A stretch of DNA of 64,000 nt from Paraburkholderia adhaesiva (GTDB lineage Bacteria; Pseudomonadota; Gammaproteobacteria; Burkholderiales; Burkholderiaceae), in contig NZ_JAJEJQ010000002.1 of the NCBI RefSeq assembly GCF_021390575.1, positions 930,001 through 994,000 of the forward strand, read 5' to 3'. Position numbers and translations under genes: made by a program. Positions 27,528 through 36,934 of the stretch are shown here, one piece after another; within the stretch, counting starts at the first letter, position 1; every line of letters begins with the position of its first letter. The notes under the pieces are model-generated. The model saw only the letters and a program-made list of their open reading frames with translations, did no database searches and was not told the DNA's origin.

Positions 27528-28241
27528 ATGCAAAACAAATCGGCCAGTGGCGCTTCCTTGCCCGCCTACGAACAGATCAAGCGTTACGTCCTCGAACAGA
27601 TCGAAAACGGCGTTCTGGGCCCGGGTGACGTTGTGCCCTCCGAAACGGAACTGGTCAAGGAGTTCGGCGTCGCGCGCATGACCGTTTCGCGCGCGCTGCG
27701 CGAACTGATGACCGAAGGCGTGCTGAACCGCGTGCGCGGATCGGGGACTTACGTGGCGCCGCGCCAGTATGAATCGACGGTGCTCCAGATCCGCAATATC
27801 GCCGATGAAATCGCGGCGCGTGGCCATCGCCATACGGCGCGCGTGCTGGGGCTGGAGACGAGCGACGATCCGTCGGCCATCGCCGCGCTTGAACGCGAGT
27901 CGGGACCGGTCTTTCATTCGCGCATCGTGCATTGTGAAGAGGGCGAGCCGATCCAGTACGAAGATCGCTACGTGAATCCCGAGGTTTTTCCGGAATATAT
28001 GGGGCAGGACTTCACGCAGGAAACGCCGAATCACTATATGGTCCGTCTCGCGCCGGTACAGCGTGCGGAATTCCGCATCTACGCGCAAAAACCTGATTCG
28101 CGCGTGCGGCAGTACCTTGAAATGGAGATTGGCGAACCGTGTCTGCTGCTGCTTCGGCGCACCTGGGTCGGGCGCCATGTGGCTACGTCGGTGCGGTTAT
28201 GGCACCCGTCGTCGCGGTTTCATCTCGCCGGGACTGTCTGA
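27528..28241 (+). CDS. hutC: Histidine utilization repressor, GntR/HutC family
   Basis: 237 residues from the ATG at 27528. The N-terminal winged HTH of the GntR family is LPAYEQIKRYVLEQIENG...VPSETELVKEFGVARMTVSRALRELM, followed by the hinge GSGTYVAP. The UTRA effector domain includes ADEIAARGHRH, the ERESGPVFHSRIVHCEEGEPIQYEDRYVNP segment, and the HutC-type end VRLWHPSSRFHLAG. HutC represses hut genes and is released by urocanate. The gene is isolated here from hutU, which lies 25 kb away with a good HutC-type operator. No matching operator was seen before hutC itself. Confidence 0.87.
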   Translation: MQNKSASGASLPAYEQIKRYVLEQIENGVLGPGDVVPSETELVKEFGVARMTVSRALRELMTEGVLNRVRGSGTYVAPRQYESTVLQIRNIADEIAARGHRHTARVLGLETSDDPSAIAALERESGPVFHSRIVHCEEGEPIQYEDRYVNPEVFPEYMGQDFTQETPNHYMVRLAPVQRAEFRIYAQKPDSRVRQYLEMEIGEPCLLLLRRTWVGRHVATSVRLWHPSSRFHLAGTV

Positions 28242-28411
28242 TCGCGCAGGGGCTGGGCTGCATGTCCGCACGCCGGGCGTCGCATTTTGATCGCGATATC
28301 TACCGGCCGATTGAGCCATTGCCGACCAATGTGACTGCTGAACGACGGGAAACGCGAAATGTCGCGTGAACATGCAGTATCGTGAGGGCCTTTGCCAATC
28401 CTGCTGGCCCA

Positions 28412-28894
28412 ATGATTCCCGTCGAGATGTTCCAGATGATTCCACTCTACCGCGATCCCGCCTTCTTTCAGCTCCTTGCCGACAGCTACGCGCGGCTGCT
28501 CGGTCGTCCCCTGGTGCCGCAGGCCATGTCCCTGGTCGAGGCTACCGAATGGCTCTACGAAAGTGCCCCGTTCGCGGTGCTCGCACACAATACGGATCCC
28601 GACCCGGTCTTTATTTACGGCAACAAAGCTGCGCAACGCCGCTTTGGATATAGCTGGGATGAAATAACGCGACTGCCGTCCCGGCTCTCGGCTGAGGCGC
28701 CGAATCGCGAGGAGCGGCAGCAATTCCTCGAACGCGTTCAGCGGCTCGGCTACGAGACGGGCTACAAGGGTGTGCGTATTACCAAATCAGGTGCGCGTTT
28801 TGAAATCGAGGAGGCCACACTGTGGCAACTTCTCGACGCGGACGGCAAATTGCACGGACAGGCGGTCGTCATTCCGCGTACGCGCGATATCTGA
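28412..28894 (+). CDS. MEKHLA domain protein
   Basis: About 160 residues. It has a single MEKHLA domain, a PAS-like fold: helix LLADSYARLLGRPLV, then WLYESAPFAVLAHNTDPDPVFIYGN, AAQRRFGYSWDEIT, LPSRLSAEAPNREERQQFLERV, and the final strands GARFEIEEATLWQLLD. It would be a small cytoplasmic sensor or ligand-binding protein. The first credible ATG is 28412. It is the last ordinary chromosomal gene before the IS remnant at 29.0 kb. Confidence 0.82.
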   Translation: MIPVEMFQMIPLYRDPAFFQLLADSYARLLGRPLVPQAMSLVEATEWLYESAPFAVLAHNTDPDPVFIYGNKAAQRRFGYSWDEITRLPSRLSAEAPNREERQQFLERVQRLGYETGYKGVRITKSGARFEIEEATLWQLLDADGKLHGQAVVIPRTRDI

Positions 28895-28985
28895 TTGCGC
28901 GTATCGATCGTTTATCCGTTGACGCTGCGGGGGCGCTGGGCGAGCGCGATGATGCGACGGACCGATCACGATCTTCATCGTCGGC

Positions 28986-29252
28986 GTGCCGCCCCTTCTG
29001 CTGAATGCCGCTGATGCCATGGCGGCGGAATCGGGCCTGACCGCTCAGCCCCGCACGCGCCCGGACAAACTGCACACGGACAAGGTCTATAACTTTGTCC
29101 GCTGTCGGCGTTCCCTGAGACAACGTGGCCTCACGGCCCGTATCGCCCGTCGAGGCGCAGAACGCAGGAAGCAGCTCGGGCGGTATCGCTGCGTAGTCGA
29201 GTGCCCACATGCCTGGTTTGCCGGTTTCGACAAGCTGCACATTCTTTTATAG
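28986..29252 (+). pseudogene. IS5-family transposase C-terminal remnant
   Basis: 88 residues resembling the end of an IS5-type DDE transposase: RPDKLHTDKVYNFVRCRRSLRQRG, then TARIARRGAERRKQLGRYRCVVE, where the family has KLHADKAYD... and GRHRWVVERT.... The final catalytic Glu region is degraded (VVECPHAWFAG) and the N-terminal two thirds are missing. It lies at the junction between MEKHLA/hut chromosomal genes and the adhesin/T3SS block. Confidence 0.72.
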
Positions 29253-29624
29253 CGTCATCTCCACGTTCACGCCGCATTGCTTTCCCTGGCTCCCGCCGTT
29301 ATCTCTTCGCGCTTCGTTGACGACTCGCGTTAGCGACTCCTCGTACTAACTGCGTCGCGTATATCGGACGCGGTCATTTGATATTGCTGCGCCTCGTCAA
29401 GTCACGACTCGCGAACAATGACCGTGTACCACACCCATAGCCGTCCGGCTGAGTATTTTTGCGGTACTGGTTGACGGGAAAATAACGCATGAGCCCGATG
29501 ATGTGGAATCACCGCACATCGACCAGCTTCGAATTAATTATGGATTGCTAACTGAATCAGGGGCGTGATGGCGCCTCGATGCAGTGCATTCGTTTCAGAA
29601 AACGTCTACGCACAGGGAATCTGT
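29253..29624. other. Intergenic region upstream of the adhesin
   Basis: About 370 bases with no gene. It is more AT-rich towards the adhesin and includes the gene's upstream region. A gaATTAATtatgg-like AT stretch occurs around 29531-29545, but no reliable -35/-10 pair could be assigned. Confidence 0.4.
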
Positions 29625-32600
29625 ATGAACAAGGCTTATCGATCTGTCTGGAACGCGTCATCAGCTACATGGGTGGCGGCGCCGGAGAGCGTCACGGGAA
29701 ATCGGGGATCTGGGCCAGGCATCGCGACGATCGTGAAGACGTTGGCGCTGGTCGGCGTGGGCGGCCTTGCCCTGTCGGCGTATGCGGACGAGTCCTCGGC
29801 CGGCACGGCAAATATGCTGGTCGCCAATTCAGCCGATCAACTGGCTCCAGCCAGCGACCTGGCTGCACAAAACCTGATGTTGGCAGGCTCATTGCCCACG
29901 GGATCTGGGGTCGATCTGTTCGGGCTGAACAGCGTGTACAAGACCGCAGCCTATTATTCGAAAGTTGCCGGCCTCGCGGACGACACCGGGACAACGCCGC
30001 CGTCCGACGTGGCACGCGCCGCCGGCAACGGCTCGATCGCCATCGGCTCAAACGCGTACACGCCGGGCGCGGCGGCGGTCGCGGTCGGCGTACAGGCTTA
30101 CGCGAGTGCGAAGGACGCTGTGGCGCTCGGCGCGGGTTCGGTCGCGGATCAGGCGAACACCGTGTCGGTCGGCAACGACGGTTCGGGTTCGTTCGTTGCC
30201 TACGATGCGAATGGCAAGGCCTATACGATCCAGAATCAGGCCAACACGCGCCGTATCGTCAACATGGCCGCGGGACAGGGCAATACCGATGCCGTCAACG
30301 TCGGCCAGTTGCGGGCGGTGACAGGGCTGCTTGGCGGCGACGCGGGCATCGTGGCGGACGGCACGGTCGCGGCGCCCAGCTATCGGGTGCAAGGCATCCT
30401 GGCAAATGACGTGGGCAGCGCGCTCACGGCGCTCGACGACGGCGTGAACGCCAACGGCGCGCAGATCGCCAACCTCGCGAACGACATTGACGGCGGCACG
30501 ATCGGTCTCGTACGTCAGGACCCGGCGACGCGCGCGATCACCGTCGCCGCGGCTACGGACGGCACGGTGGTGGACTTCACCGGCACGGCGGGCGCGCGCC
30601 GGCTCCAGAGCGTGGCGGCAGGGATCGCGGACAACGACGCGCTCAACGTGGCCCAGCTTGAGTCGGCAGGGTTTCAGTTCGACGGCTCGGGCAGGATCAT
30701 GAACGGCGCCGTCACCTACGACGCCGGGACAAGTGCCACAGGATCGCCCACCATTACGCTAGATCCCGGCGTGGGCGACAGCGTCTACTATCGCGACAGT
30801 AACCGCGCAGCGGGACATCTTCCGGCCGGCACCGTGATCAGCAATGTGGCCAACGGCATTCAGGATACCGATGCAACGAACCTGGGCCAGGTGTACGACA
30901 TCATCAACGCCGCGGTCCCGGGAGGCGGCACGAGCCAGACGCCGGTCATGACGATGTCGAGCGCACAGCCGCAGCCGGGCCCGAACGTCGATACGGCCGG
31001 GCTCGACGTTACGTACAAGACGGCCGCGTATTACTCGCAGGTGGCCGGACGCGGTGACAGCTGGGGCACGACGCCGCCGTCCGACGTCGCGCGCGCGGCC
31101 GCGAGCGGCTCCATTGCTATCGGGTCCAGCGCGCTGACCACAGGCACGGCGGGCACCGCCGTGGGCGTACAGGCTTATACGTCGGCGAGCGACGCGGTGG
31201 CGCTCGGCTCGGGCTCGGTGGCGGACCAGGCGAATACGGTGTCGGTGGGCAGCAGCGGCGCGTCGTACACGGCGTACGACGCTTCGGGGAAGGCCTACAC
31301 CATCACCAGCGAGGCCAACACCCGGCGCATCGTGAATCTGGCCGCAGGCTCGGCCGACACGGACGCAGCGAACGTCGGCCAGTTGCGGGCGGCGGGCCTT
31401 CGGGTCGATACCGGGGGCAACGTGACGAATGCGTTTGTCGCTTATGACGACACGAGCCGGTCCCAGGTGACGCTCGGCGGTTCCGGCGGCACGCGCATCA
31501 CGAATCTGGCGGCAGGCTCGGCAGACCTCGACGCGGTGAACGTGAGCCAGCTGAGGACGGCGGGCCTGCAGGTCGACACCGCTGGCAATGTGACCAACGC
31601 GTTCGTCGCGTACGACGACGCGACGAAATCGTCGATCACGCTCGCCGGCGCGAACGGCACAAAGATTTCGAATCTCGCTGCAGGGTCGGCGGATTCGGAC
31701 GCCGTCAACGCGGCTCAGTTGCGCTCGCTTGCCTCGGTGCTCGGCGGCGGCGCCGACCTCTCGGCCAACGGCACGATCATCTCACCGACTTACCACATGC
31801 AGGGCGGCACGCAACATACGGTCGGCGGTGCGCTCGATACGCTTGATGCCGGCCTGTCGTCGCTCCAGCAACAGGTTTCGACATCGGGCATCGGCCTCGT
31901 CGCGCAGGACCCCGTAAGTCACACGATCACGGTCGGCGCAAACACGGCCGGCGGTATCGTGGATTTTTCCGGCGGCGCGGGCGATCGCGTGCTGACCGGC
32001 GTGGCGGCCGGGCAAGTGAAGCCGATGAGCGGCGATGCGATCAACGGCGCGCAACTCTACGCCAACGCGGCGAGCGTGGCCTCGGCGCTCGGCGGCGGTG
32101 CGGCGGTCAAGCCGGACGGCACGCTGAGTGCGCCGGCCTATTCGGTCGGTGGCGCGACGGTCAGCAACGTCGGCGACGCGATCACGAATCTCGATGGTCG
32201 CGTCACGCAGAACACCACGGCTGTCACGAATCTGCAGACCACGGTGACCCAGATCGCGGGCACCGTTGCGAACGCGGTCCAGTACGATTCGTCGGCGCAC
32301 GACAAGGTCACGCTGGGCGGCGCGGACGCGAACGGCAAGGTCAGCCTGACAAATCTCGCCGATGCCACGCTGAGCGCCACGAGCACCGACGCCGTGAGCG
32401 GCGCCCAGCTCTATGCCACCAACCAGCAGGTCGCGAGCCTCGATCAGGCGGTGCAGAACGTCGCGTCCGCCGGCTCGAAGTACCTCGCGGCGAATACGTC
32501 GAGCGGCGCGGCTAACACGAGCGGCAGCAGTTCGCTCGCGGTCGGTGGGGGCGCGAGCGCGAGCGGTACGGTGTCCACGGCCATCGGCGATCAGGCGAGC

Positions 32601-33032
32601 GCTACCGCCTCGAATTCCGTCGCAATCGGCGCGAATTCGGCCGCGCTGCGCAACGACACGGTGTCGGTCGGCAGTGCCGGCAATGAGCGGCAGATCACCA
32701 ATGTTGCAGCGGGTACGGCGTCCACCGATGCCGTCAACGTTGGCCAGCTCAACAATGCGATGGGCAGCATGAACGGGCGCATCGACGACGTCGATCGCAG
32801 CGCGCGGCGCGGGATCGCGGCGGCGTCGGCGCTGAACATCGTTACGCCGTACCTGCCGGGGCGCACGACGCTCAACGCCGGCGTCGCGTCCTACCGCGGC
32901 TCGGCGGCGCTGGGCATCGGCCTGTCGCGCTGGAACCAGAAGGGCACGGTCAACTACAACCTCGGCGTTTCGTCGGCGGGCGGTAACAGCACCATCGTTC
33001 GCGCCGGCATCGGCATTGTGTTCGGCGCCTGA
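29625..33032 (+). CDS. Trimeric autotransporter adhesin (YadA-like)
   Basis: 1135 residues from the ATG at 29625 (AGGGAA upstream). It begins with an extended signal peptide: ESPR motif NKAYRSVWNASSATWVA, then a hydrophobic core ending ALSAYADE. The passenger contains YadA-type head repeats (GSIAIGSNAYTPG, DAVALGAGS, NTVSVG), neck motifs (DAVNVGQLR) and stalk segments. The head block at about 29907-30276 is duplicated at about 30988-31350, and a 56-residue neck/stalk unit is repeated at 31393 and 31561 (168-bp period). The C-terminal ~90 residues are a YadA anchor: RIDDVDRSARRGIAAASAL, then four beta strands ending VRAGIGIVFGA. It should form a trimeric surface adhesin. The next gene encodes an OmpA-like lipoprotein. 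Confidence 0.95.
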   Translation: MNKAYRSVWNASSATWVAAPESVTGNRGSGPGIATIVKTLALVGVGGLALSAYADESSAGTANMLVANSADQLAPASDLAAQNLMLAGSLPTGSGVDLFGLNSVYKTAAYYSKVAGLADDTGTTPPSDVARAAGNGSIAIGSNAYTPGAAAVAVGVQAYASAKDAVALGAGSVADQANTVSVGNDGSGSFVAYDANGKAYTIQNQANTRRIVNMAAGQGNTDAVNVGQLRAVTGLLGGDAGIVADGTVAAPSYRVQGILANDVGSALTALDDGVNANGAQIANLANDIDGGTIGLVRQDPATRAITVAAATDGTVVDFTGTAGARRLQSVAAGIADNDALNVAQLESAGFQFDGSGRIMNGAVTYDAGTSATGSPTITLDPGVGDSVYYRDSNRAAGHLPAGTVISNVANGIQDTDATNLGQVYDIINAAVPGGGTSQTPVMTMSSAQPQPGPNVDTAGLDVTYKTAAYYSQVAGRGDSWGTTPPSDVARAAASGSIAIGSSALTTGTAGTAVGVQAYTSASDAVALGSGSVADQANTVSVGSSGASYTAYDASGKAYTITSEANTRRIVNLAAGSADTDAANVGQLRAAGLRVDTGGNVTNAFVAYDDTSRSQVTLGGSGGTRITNLAAGSADLDAVNVSQLRTAGLQVDTAGNVTNAFVAYDDATKSSITLAGANGTKISNLAAGSADSDAVNAAQLRSLASVLGGGADLSANGTIISPTYHMQGGTQHTVGGALDTLDAGLSSLQQQVSTSGIGLVAQDPVSHTITVGANTAGGIVDFSGGAGDRVLTGVAAGQVKPMSGDAINGAQLYANAASVASALGGGAAVKPDGTLSAPAYSVGGATVSNVGDAITNLDGRVTQNTTAVTNLQTTVTQIAGTVANAVQYDSSAHDKVTLGGADANGKVSLTNLADATLSATSTDAVSGAQLYATNQQVASLDQAVQNVASAGSKYLAANTSSGAANTSGSSSLAVGGGASASGTVSTAIGDQASATASNSVAIGANSAALRNDTVSVGSAGNERQITNVAAGTASTDAVNVGQLNNAMGSMNGRIDDVDRSARRGIAAASALNIVTPYLPGRTTLNAGVASYRGSAALGIGLSRWNQKGTVNYNLGVSSAGGNSTIVRAGIGIVFGA

Positions 33033-33122
33033 TGCGCGCGGCCGGAAATGGACAAAAGGGCGAGAGCGGTAGCTCCCGTCGTTGTATGACCGGGCCGCGG
33101 GGCTCCTTCACGGGCAACAAAC

Positions 33123-34280
33123 ATGAAACATTCCATCATGGCGATCGCCGTGGCGCTTGCGGTCGCCGGATGCGCGTCGCAAGCGGCGCGCGACGCGTTA
33201 CAGATCCAGGACCCCACGGCGCTCGCCAACGGATTCCACGCCGAGCAGAGCACGCTGGCCGGCGCCGTCACCGACGAGTGGATCGAGCAGTATGGGCGCG
33301 TCGCACGCACCTCGACGCCCGACGATGTGCAGATACGCTTGCATTCGCTCGGCCCGCGCGAACGGGACGGATACTTCGGCGCGAAAGCGCAGTGCTGGAT
33401 CAATGCGGCGCGCGAAGAACGTGCGTTGCACGACGGCTGGGGCTTCGTCGAAGAGGCCACGCGCCAGGCCGACCTGCTCACGGGTGCGCTCGAAAATCAT
33501 GCGCAATCATCGGCCGAGAATCCGAAGCTGCGTACCTCGTCTCTACTGCGTCCGGATCTTTGGCAGCAGTTGATGGCGGCGAAGTCATCGGCGGGGTGGC
33601 CCGCCTGTCCTCAGGCGCAACAGGTCGTCGCGTGTGCCGAAGTCGGCCTGATCCACGCGGGACACGAAGCGTGGACGCGCGCTTTCGACGCGAGCCGGCG
33701 ACGCGTTGCAGCAATCGAACAGCAGATCGCGATGCTGCCGCATACGCTGAGCGCGTGCGCACCGCCGCCGCAACCGTCGCTGCCGCCGCGGGCACTGCCG
33801 CCGAAGGTGACGTTGCCCTCCAATGCGCTGTTTGAGTTCGACCGCAGCGACGTCGCCGGAATGTTGCCGCAAGGCCGTACCCAACTGGACGAGCTGGCGC
33901 GCGATCTCGGTGCGGACTTCGACGTGACGGCGATCCATGCCGACGGCTACACCGATCGCATCGGTGGCGACCGCTACAACATGGCTCTTTCGCAGCGTCG
34001 CGCGGATACAGTCGTTTTATATCTGCGCAACCAGGGAGCCACAGTGCCGATGAGTGCCGCCGGACATGGCAAAGCGAATCCGGTGGTCCAATGCGGTGAA
34101 CGCGAGCGCCACGCGCTCATCGACTGTCTTGCGCCGAACCGGCGTGTCGAGGTGACATTTTCGCACCATGGTGTCGCGGAGGCTGCTTCGCAGGTTGCGC
34201 CGGCCGGTCACACGCGAAATGTGCCTCAGCCGTCGGACGATCCGCCAACGTCCGAAGCGCAGGTGCCGGCGTACCGTTAG
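33123..34280 (+). CDS. OmpA-family lipoprotein
   Basis: 385 residues. A lipoprotein signal peptide ends in AVAGC (Cys17). A ~215-residue alpha-rich middle part of unknown fold follows, then a proline-rich linker (PPPQPSLPPRALPPK). The C-terminal OmpA peptidoglycan-binding domain has LFEFDRSDV, GYTDRIGGDRYNMALSQRRADTV and PNRRVEVTF. It lies 90 bases after the trimeric adhesin gene with no terminator between. Such adhesin-OmpA pairs are common in Burkholderia, and the protein may anchor or stabilise the adhesin at the envelope. Confidence 0.88.
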   Translation: MKHSIMAIAVALAVAGCASQAARDALQIQDPTALANGFHAEQSTLAGAVTDEWIEQYGRVARTSTPDDVQIRLHSLGPRERDGYFGAKAQCWINAAREERALHDGWGFVEEATRQADLLTGALENHAQSSAENPKLRTSSLLRPDLWQQLMAAKSSAGWPACPQAQQVVACAEVGLIHAGHEAWTRAFDASRRRVAAIEQQIAMLPHTLSACAPPPQPSLPPRALPPKVTLPSNALFEFDRSDVAGMLPQGRTQLDELARDLGADFDVTAIHADGYTDRIGGDRYNMALSQRRADTVVLYLRNQGATVPMSAAGHGKANPVVQCGERERHALIDCLAPNRRVEVTFSHHGVAEAASQVAPAGHTRNVPQPSDDPPTSEAQVPAYR

Positions 34281-34474
34281 CGCGGCAGGGCCAGGCGTGG
34301 CGAACACAACCTGGACGTCAACGCGCAGTCCCTGCATCCATTGAGGTATGGCCAGACGAAAAATCATGAACGGGGTATGGGCGGCGCAAGGGCTGTTGAC
34401 TCCGGTACGCACGCCGTTCCCCAAAAGGCAGCCGATGCCGCGAAGCACTGGTAATGGATCAGCTCGCTCTTTGG
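34281..34474. other. Non-coding segment after the OmpA-like gene
   Basis: No gene or clear terminator is visible between the OmpA-like gene and the IS3 remnant. Confidence 0.35.
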
Positions 34475-34783
34475 TTAACCCCGGAATGATTCAATCGGCG
34501 CGTTGTCGTAGCCGTCGCGGCGGCCCGTCGACGCCTGCATTGCGAAGTAGTTGATGAGTTCCTGATGTGCGTGGGCGCGGTATCGCGAGTTGCGTTCGGT
34601 GTGATGGATCAGACTCGGTTTCAGGCGCCGGCTCGACGCGGCGCGAAATAACGCCTGCATGACAAGACTCGTTATCGTCAGCTCGTTCAACGCATAGTCA
34701 ACGATTTTGCCGCTGCGCAGTTCGTGAGCGTCTGGAGTGGAAGCGGCAGCCAGGGTGCCGTTTCCTGAACACTGAAACATCAC
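34475..34783 (-). pseudogene. IS3-family transposase OrfB remnant
   Basis: The minus strand encodes LVMQALFRAASSRR...LIHHTERNSRYRAHAH and FAMQASTGRRDGYDNAPIESFRG, which follow the well-known IS3 OrfB pattern LIHHSDRGSQY ... MSRKGDCYDNAPIESFW. Substitutions (TERNSR for SDRGSQ) and loss of both ends show a decayed copy. It lies between the adhesin pair and the T3SS block. Confidence 0.8.
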
Positions 34784-34977
34784 CTCAACGCCAGCTTGAC
34801 AGCCTTCTCACGAAACGCTCACGTGTAGACGGCTTTGGGAATTCGATTCCTTCATGTCTTCGTTTCACGATTTCACGAAACGTTGGCTTCCTTCTTTTTT
34901 AGCCAACCTCAGAACCGCACGCGCCACGGGGAAAGTCGCACAGACGTACGATCTTTCCGAATTCTGTATTTGCGCTG

Positions 34978-35009
34978 CGATGCGCTGACCGCACGCGCGG
35001 TCAGCGCAT
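34978..35009. repeat. Perfect 14-bp inverted repeat
   Basis: gatgcgctgaccgc (34978-34991) and gcggtcagcgcatc (34996-35009) are exact inverted repeats around acgc. There is no T-run on either side, so an intrinsic terminator is unlikely. It lies beyond the 3' end of the small minus-strand gene at 35043. It may be a regulatory or mobile-element hairpin. Confidence 0.6.
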
Positions 35010-35042
35010 CATTCGCGAGCGTGGTCACATCGACAGGCACGA

Positions 35043-35354
35043 TCAATCGTCCGCGATAATGCGAAACATACGGTGACGCGGTTCCGTGGCGTTGGTCACT
35101 TCGGTTTGCCTCTGTTCGACCTCCACGGCGCGCAGCTGTTTTTTCTTCGCGGCGATTACCTGGTTGTAGGTGTGGATGACGATGTGGCCGACCTGTTCGG
35201 CGTCGTTTTCCGCTGCGAGGCGCAGGAGGCGCGCGCACGTCGATGGAGGCAACTCGCGCAGCGCTGTGGCGAGTTCGTTTAACGATACGTGTTCGAACAG
35301 CGCGGCGAACAGGGACTTCGTGAACGTAATGACTGGGGGACGTGGATATTCCAT
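35043..35354 (-). CDS. 103-residue hypothetical protein
   Basis: A soluble, helix-rich protein (SLFAALFEHVSLNELATALREL; CARLLRLAAENDAEQVGHIV; NQVIAAKKKQLRAVEVEQ). The start is an ATG with only weak upstream complementarity. It lies 26 bases from the next ORF on the same strand, suggesting a two-gene unit. No family was recognised. Its location at the edge of the T3SS block does not by itself imply a role there. Confidence 0.4.
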   Translation of the reverse strand: MEYPRPPVITFTKSLFAALFEHVSLNELATALRELPPSTCARLLRLAAENDAEQVGHIVIHTYNQVIAAKKKQLRAVEVEQRQTEVTNATEPRHRMFRIIADD

Positions 35355-35380
35355 GGTTGGCTCTGTGGGTTCGGTGCGAA

Positions 35381-35689
35381 TCAGGCTGCTGCTCGCTCGA
35401 CCTCGCGTAGCAACTGCTTGGCGTGAATCAGGATCGCGCCCGAATCAAGCTCACCGAACCTGGTTCGCCGACGCAGTGCGCAGATGTAGCCGTGAAGCCT
35501 GTCTGCTGCGTTTGCGCCGGCAGCAAGGCAGTCCAGGAATTCCAGTTCGTCATCCGTGGTCCACGATCTAGAGCTGCCGTTCGTGCGTTGTTCTTTCGTA
35601 ATAGTGCTTAGTCGTTTCAAGGCGAACCTTCGATAAGGATTATGAGAGAACGAAGTCGGGCCGGTTACTCTCGTCCGGCGACGTGTCAA
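35381..35689 (-). CDS. 102-residue hypothetical protein
   Basis: The frame opens with a TTG at 35689; the real start could be internal. The better-looking part is WTTDDELEFLDCLAAGANAADRLHGYICAL followed by FGELDSGAILIHAKQLLREVERAA, helical and charged. It precedes the 103-residue protein on the same strand. No family was recognised. Confidence 0.38.
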   Translation of the reverse strand: MTRRRTRVTGPTSFSHNPYRRFALKRLSTITKEQRTNGSSRSWTTDDELEFLDCLAAGANAADRLHGYICALRRRTRFGELDSGAILIHAKQLLREVERAAA

Positions 35690-36240
35690 ATCGTCAGGTG
35701 GACCGAGTTAGTTACCAGCCGTTTTCATCTTTCCAGCCCGTCAAAGCGCTGATGGATCATCCTGCCTGCAGAGTCCTCAATGCACTGGCAGACAAGCGCA
35801 TCGGATCAATCCCTCTCACTCGGGTACGCGTGCGCCGCGTTTGCGCTCGACCCCGTCAAGCTCCGGCTGGCGTCCGGAAGATTTCATTTCTTCCACCGCA
35901 TCCCCGCGTCCACCAGAGCAGGCGCTAGCGGTTTTGCTGTGCTACGCACACCTGGTCCAACCGGCAGCGCCGACTGATTGCTCGTTGAGCGACAACGGTC
36001 AGGTCGCAATGACTGGGCAGTCGATGAATGTCGCCGATTTGCTTTCCGCGTGTGAGGATGGTCTTTATCCCGACAGCAACATCATCCAGTCACTGCGCGT
36101 CAACAGTGCTATACGCACGTATTTCGGCGAAACCGAACACGCTTCAACTGGACTCGTTGCGCCGGCCGCCGCAATTTCAGTTACGGGGACTTCTCCCATA
36201 CAGTTGACGCGGCGGCCGACTCAACGGCAAGTAATGCGCG
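35690..36240. other. About 550 bases without a recognisable gene
   Basis: An open plus-strand frame around 35841-36350 runs into the antisense of the harpin-like gene and has no family-like sequence. A Met at 36009 (QSMNVADLLSACEDGLYPD) begins helical-looking text, perhaps a decayed gene. No IS text or RNA gene was identified. Confidence 0.35.
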
Positions 36241-36540
36241 TTAGCCCATCATGCCGCCGATGCCTCCCATACCCCCCATGCCGCCCGACATGCCGCCGGA
36301 GTTACCTCCGTTGCTCATCACATCCTGAAGCAGCTTCATCAGGTCCTTGAGCAAATCCCCCGATGATTGAGAGCCGGGGGCGCCTGCTCCGCCAGAGCCA
36401 TTCGAAGCAAAATCAGGAGAGAACATCGGAGCCGACTGGCCTTGACTGGCTGCGGGCGAATGACCAGACGAAGACATGTGACTAGAACTAACAGCGGAGA
36501 ATGACTGAGTTGCACTCATTTGCGAGATATTGTTCGACAT
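36241..36540 (-). CDS. Harpin-like, glycine/methionine-rich T3SS-associated protein
   Basis: 99 residues from the ATG at 36540, preceded by AGGAAATAAAA. It is free of Cys and rich in Ser, Gly, Gln and Met, with an N-terminus typical of secreted T3SS proteins (SNNISQMSATQSFSAVSSSHM). One amphipathic helix, GDLLKDLMKLLQDVMSNGG, is followed by a GGM/GGI tail (GGMSGGMGGMGGIGGMMG). Harpins such as HrpZ, PopA and HrpN share small size, heat-stable Cys-free composition and Gly-rich segments around an amphipathic helix. The harpin call is by composition and context, not alignment. It is transcribed away from the T3SS operon. Confidence 0.55.
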   Translation of the reverse strand: MSNNISQMSATQSFSAVSSSHMSSSGHSPAASQGQSAPMFSPDFASNGSGGAGAPGSQSSGDLLKDLMKLLQDVMSNGGNSGGMSGGMGGMGGIGGMMG

Positions 36541-36734
36541 TTTTATTTCCTGGACGAAATACAATTTTTCAATGGGCACAACAATGCCCGTTATGTAGGA
36601 CAGGAAGTACAAATATTTACATTGGAACCTCCGGATGCGTGAATACGTCACGTATCAGCCTCAAGAATTACAGACTGTCACGCACTTTAGGTAACCACGG
36701 AGTATTCGCATGTGTTGGGCACTTTGCAGAATTG

Positions 36735-36895
36735 GAACGGAATGAATGAGCATCAATTTCGCGAAGACGACGAAGTGCAGACAGACCACGGTTTCTCGAA
36801 AACGCTCGTAGTCGCACACAATTAACCTGATGCGGTTAGGTAAGCCGGAACTCCAATCGACCACCCAGCAAAGAGGTGGTCGTGTAAATTTTGAA
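36735..36895 (-). pseudogene. IS5-like (IS427/IS4811-type) transposase C-terminal remnant
   Basis: The minus strand encodes CWVVDWSSGLPNRIRLIVCDYERFRETVVCLHFVVFAKLMLI, read in pieces: the family ends RWVVERSFAWL.RFRRLxxDYERLxETLAGLHFxAFAxLML. The match is positionally good but the catalytic ER is altered to DW and only about 50 residues remain. It lies between the harpin-like gene and the RHH regulator. Confidence 0.65.
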
Positions 36896-36934
36896 AGCTG
36901 GATAAGTGGCTTTGCCGCAAGCACATAACACGCT

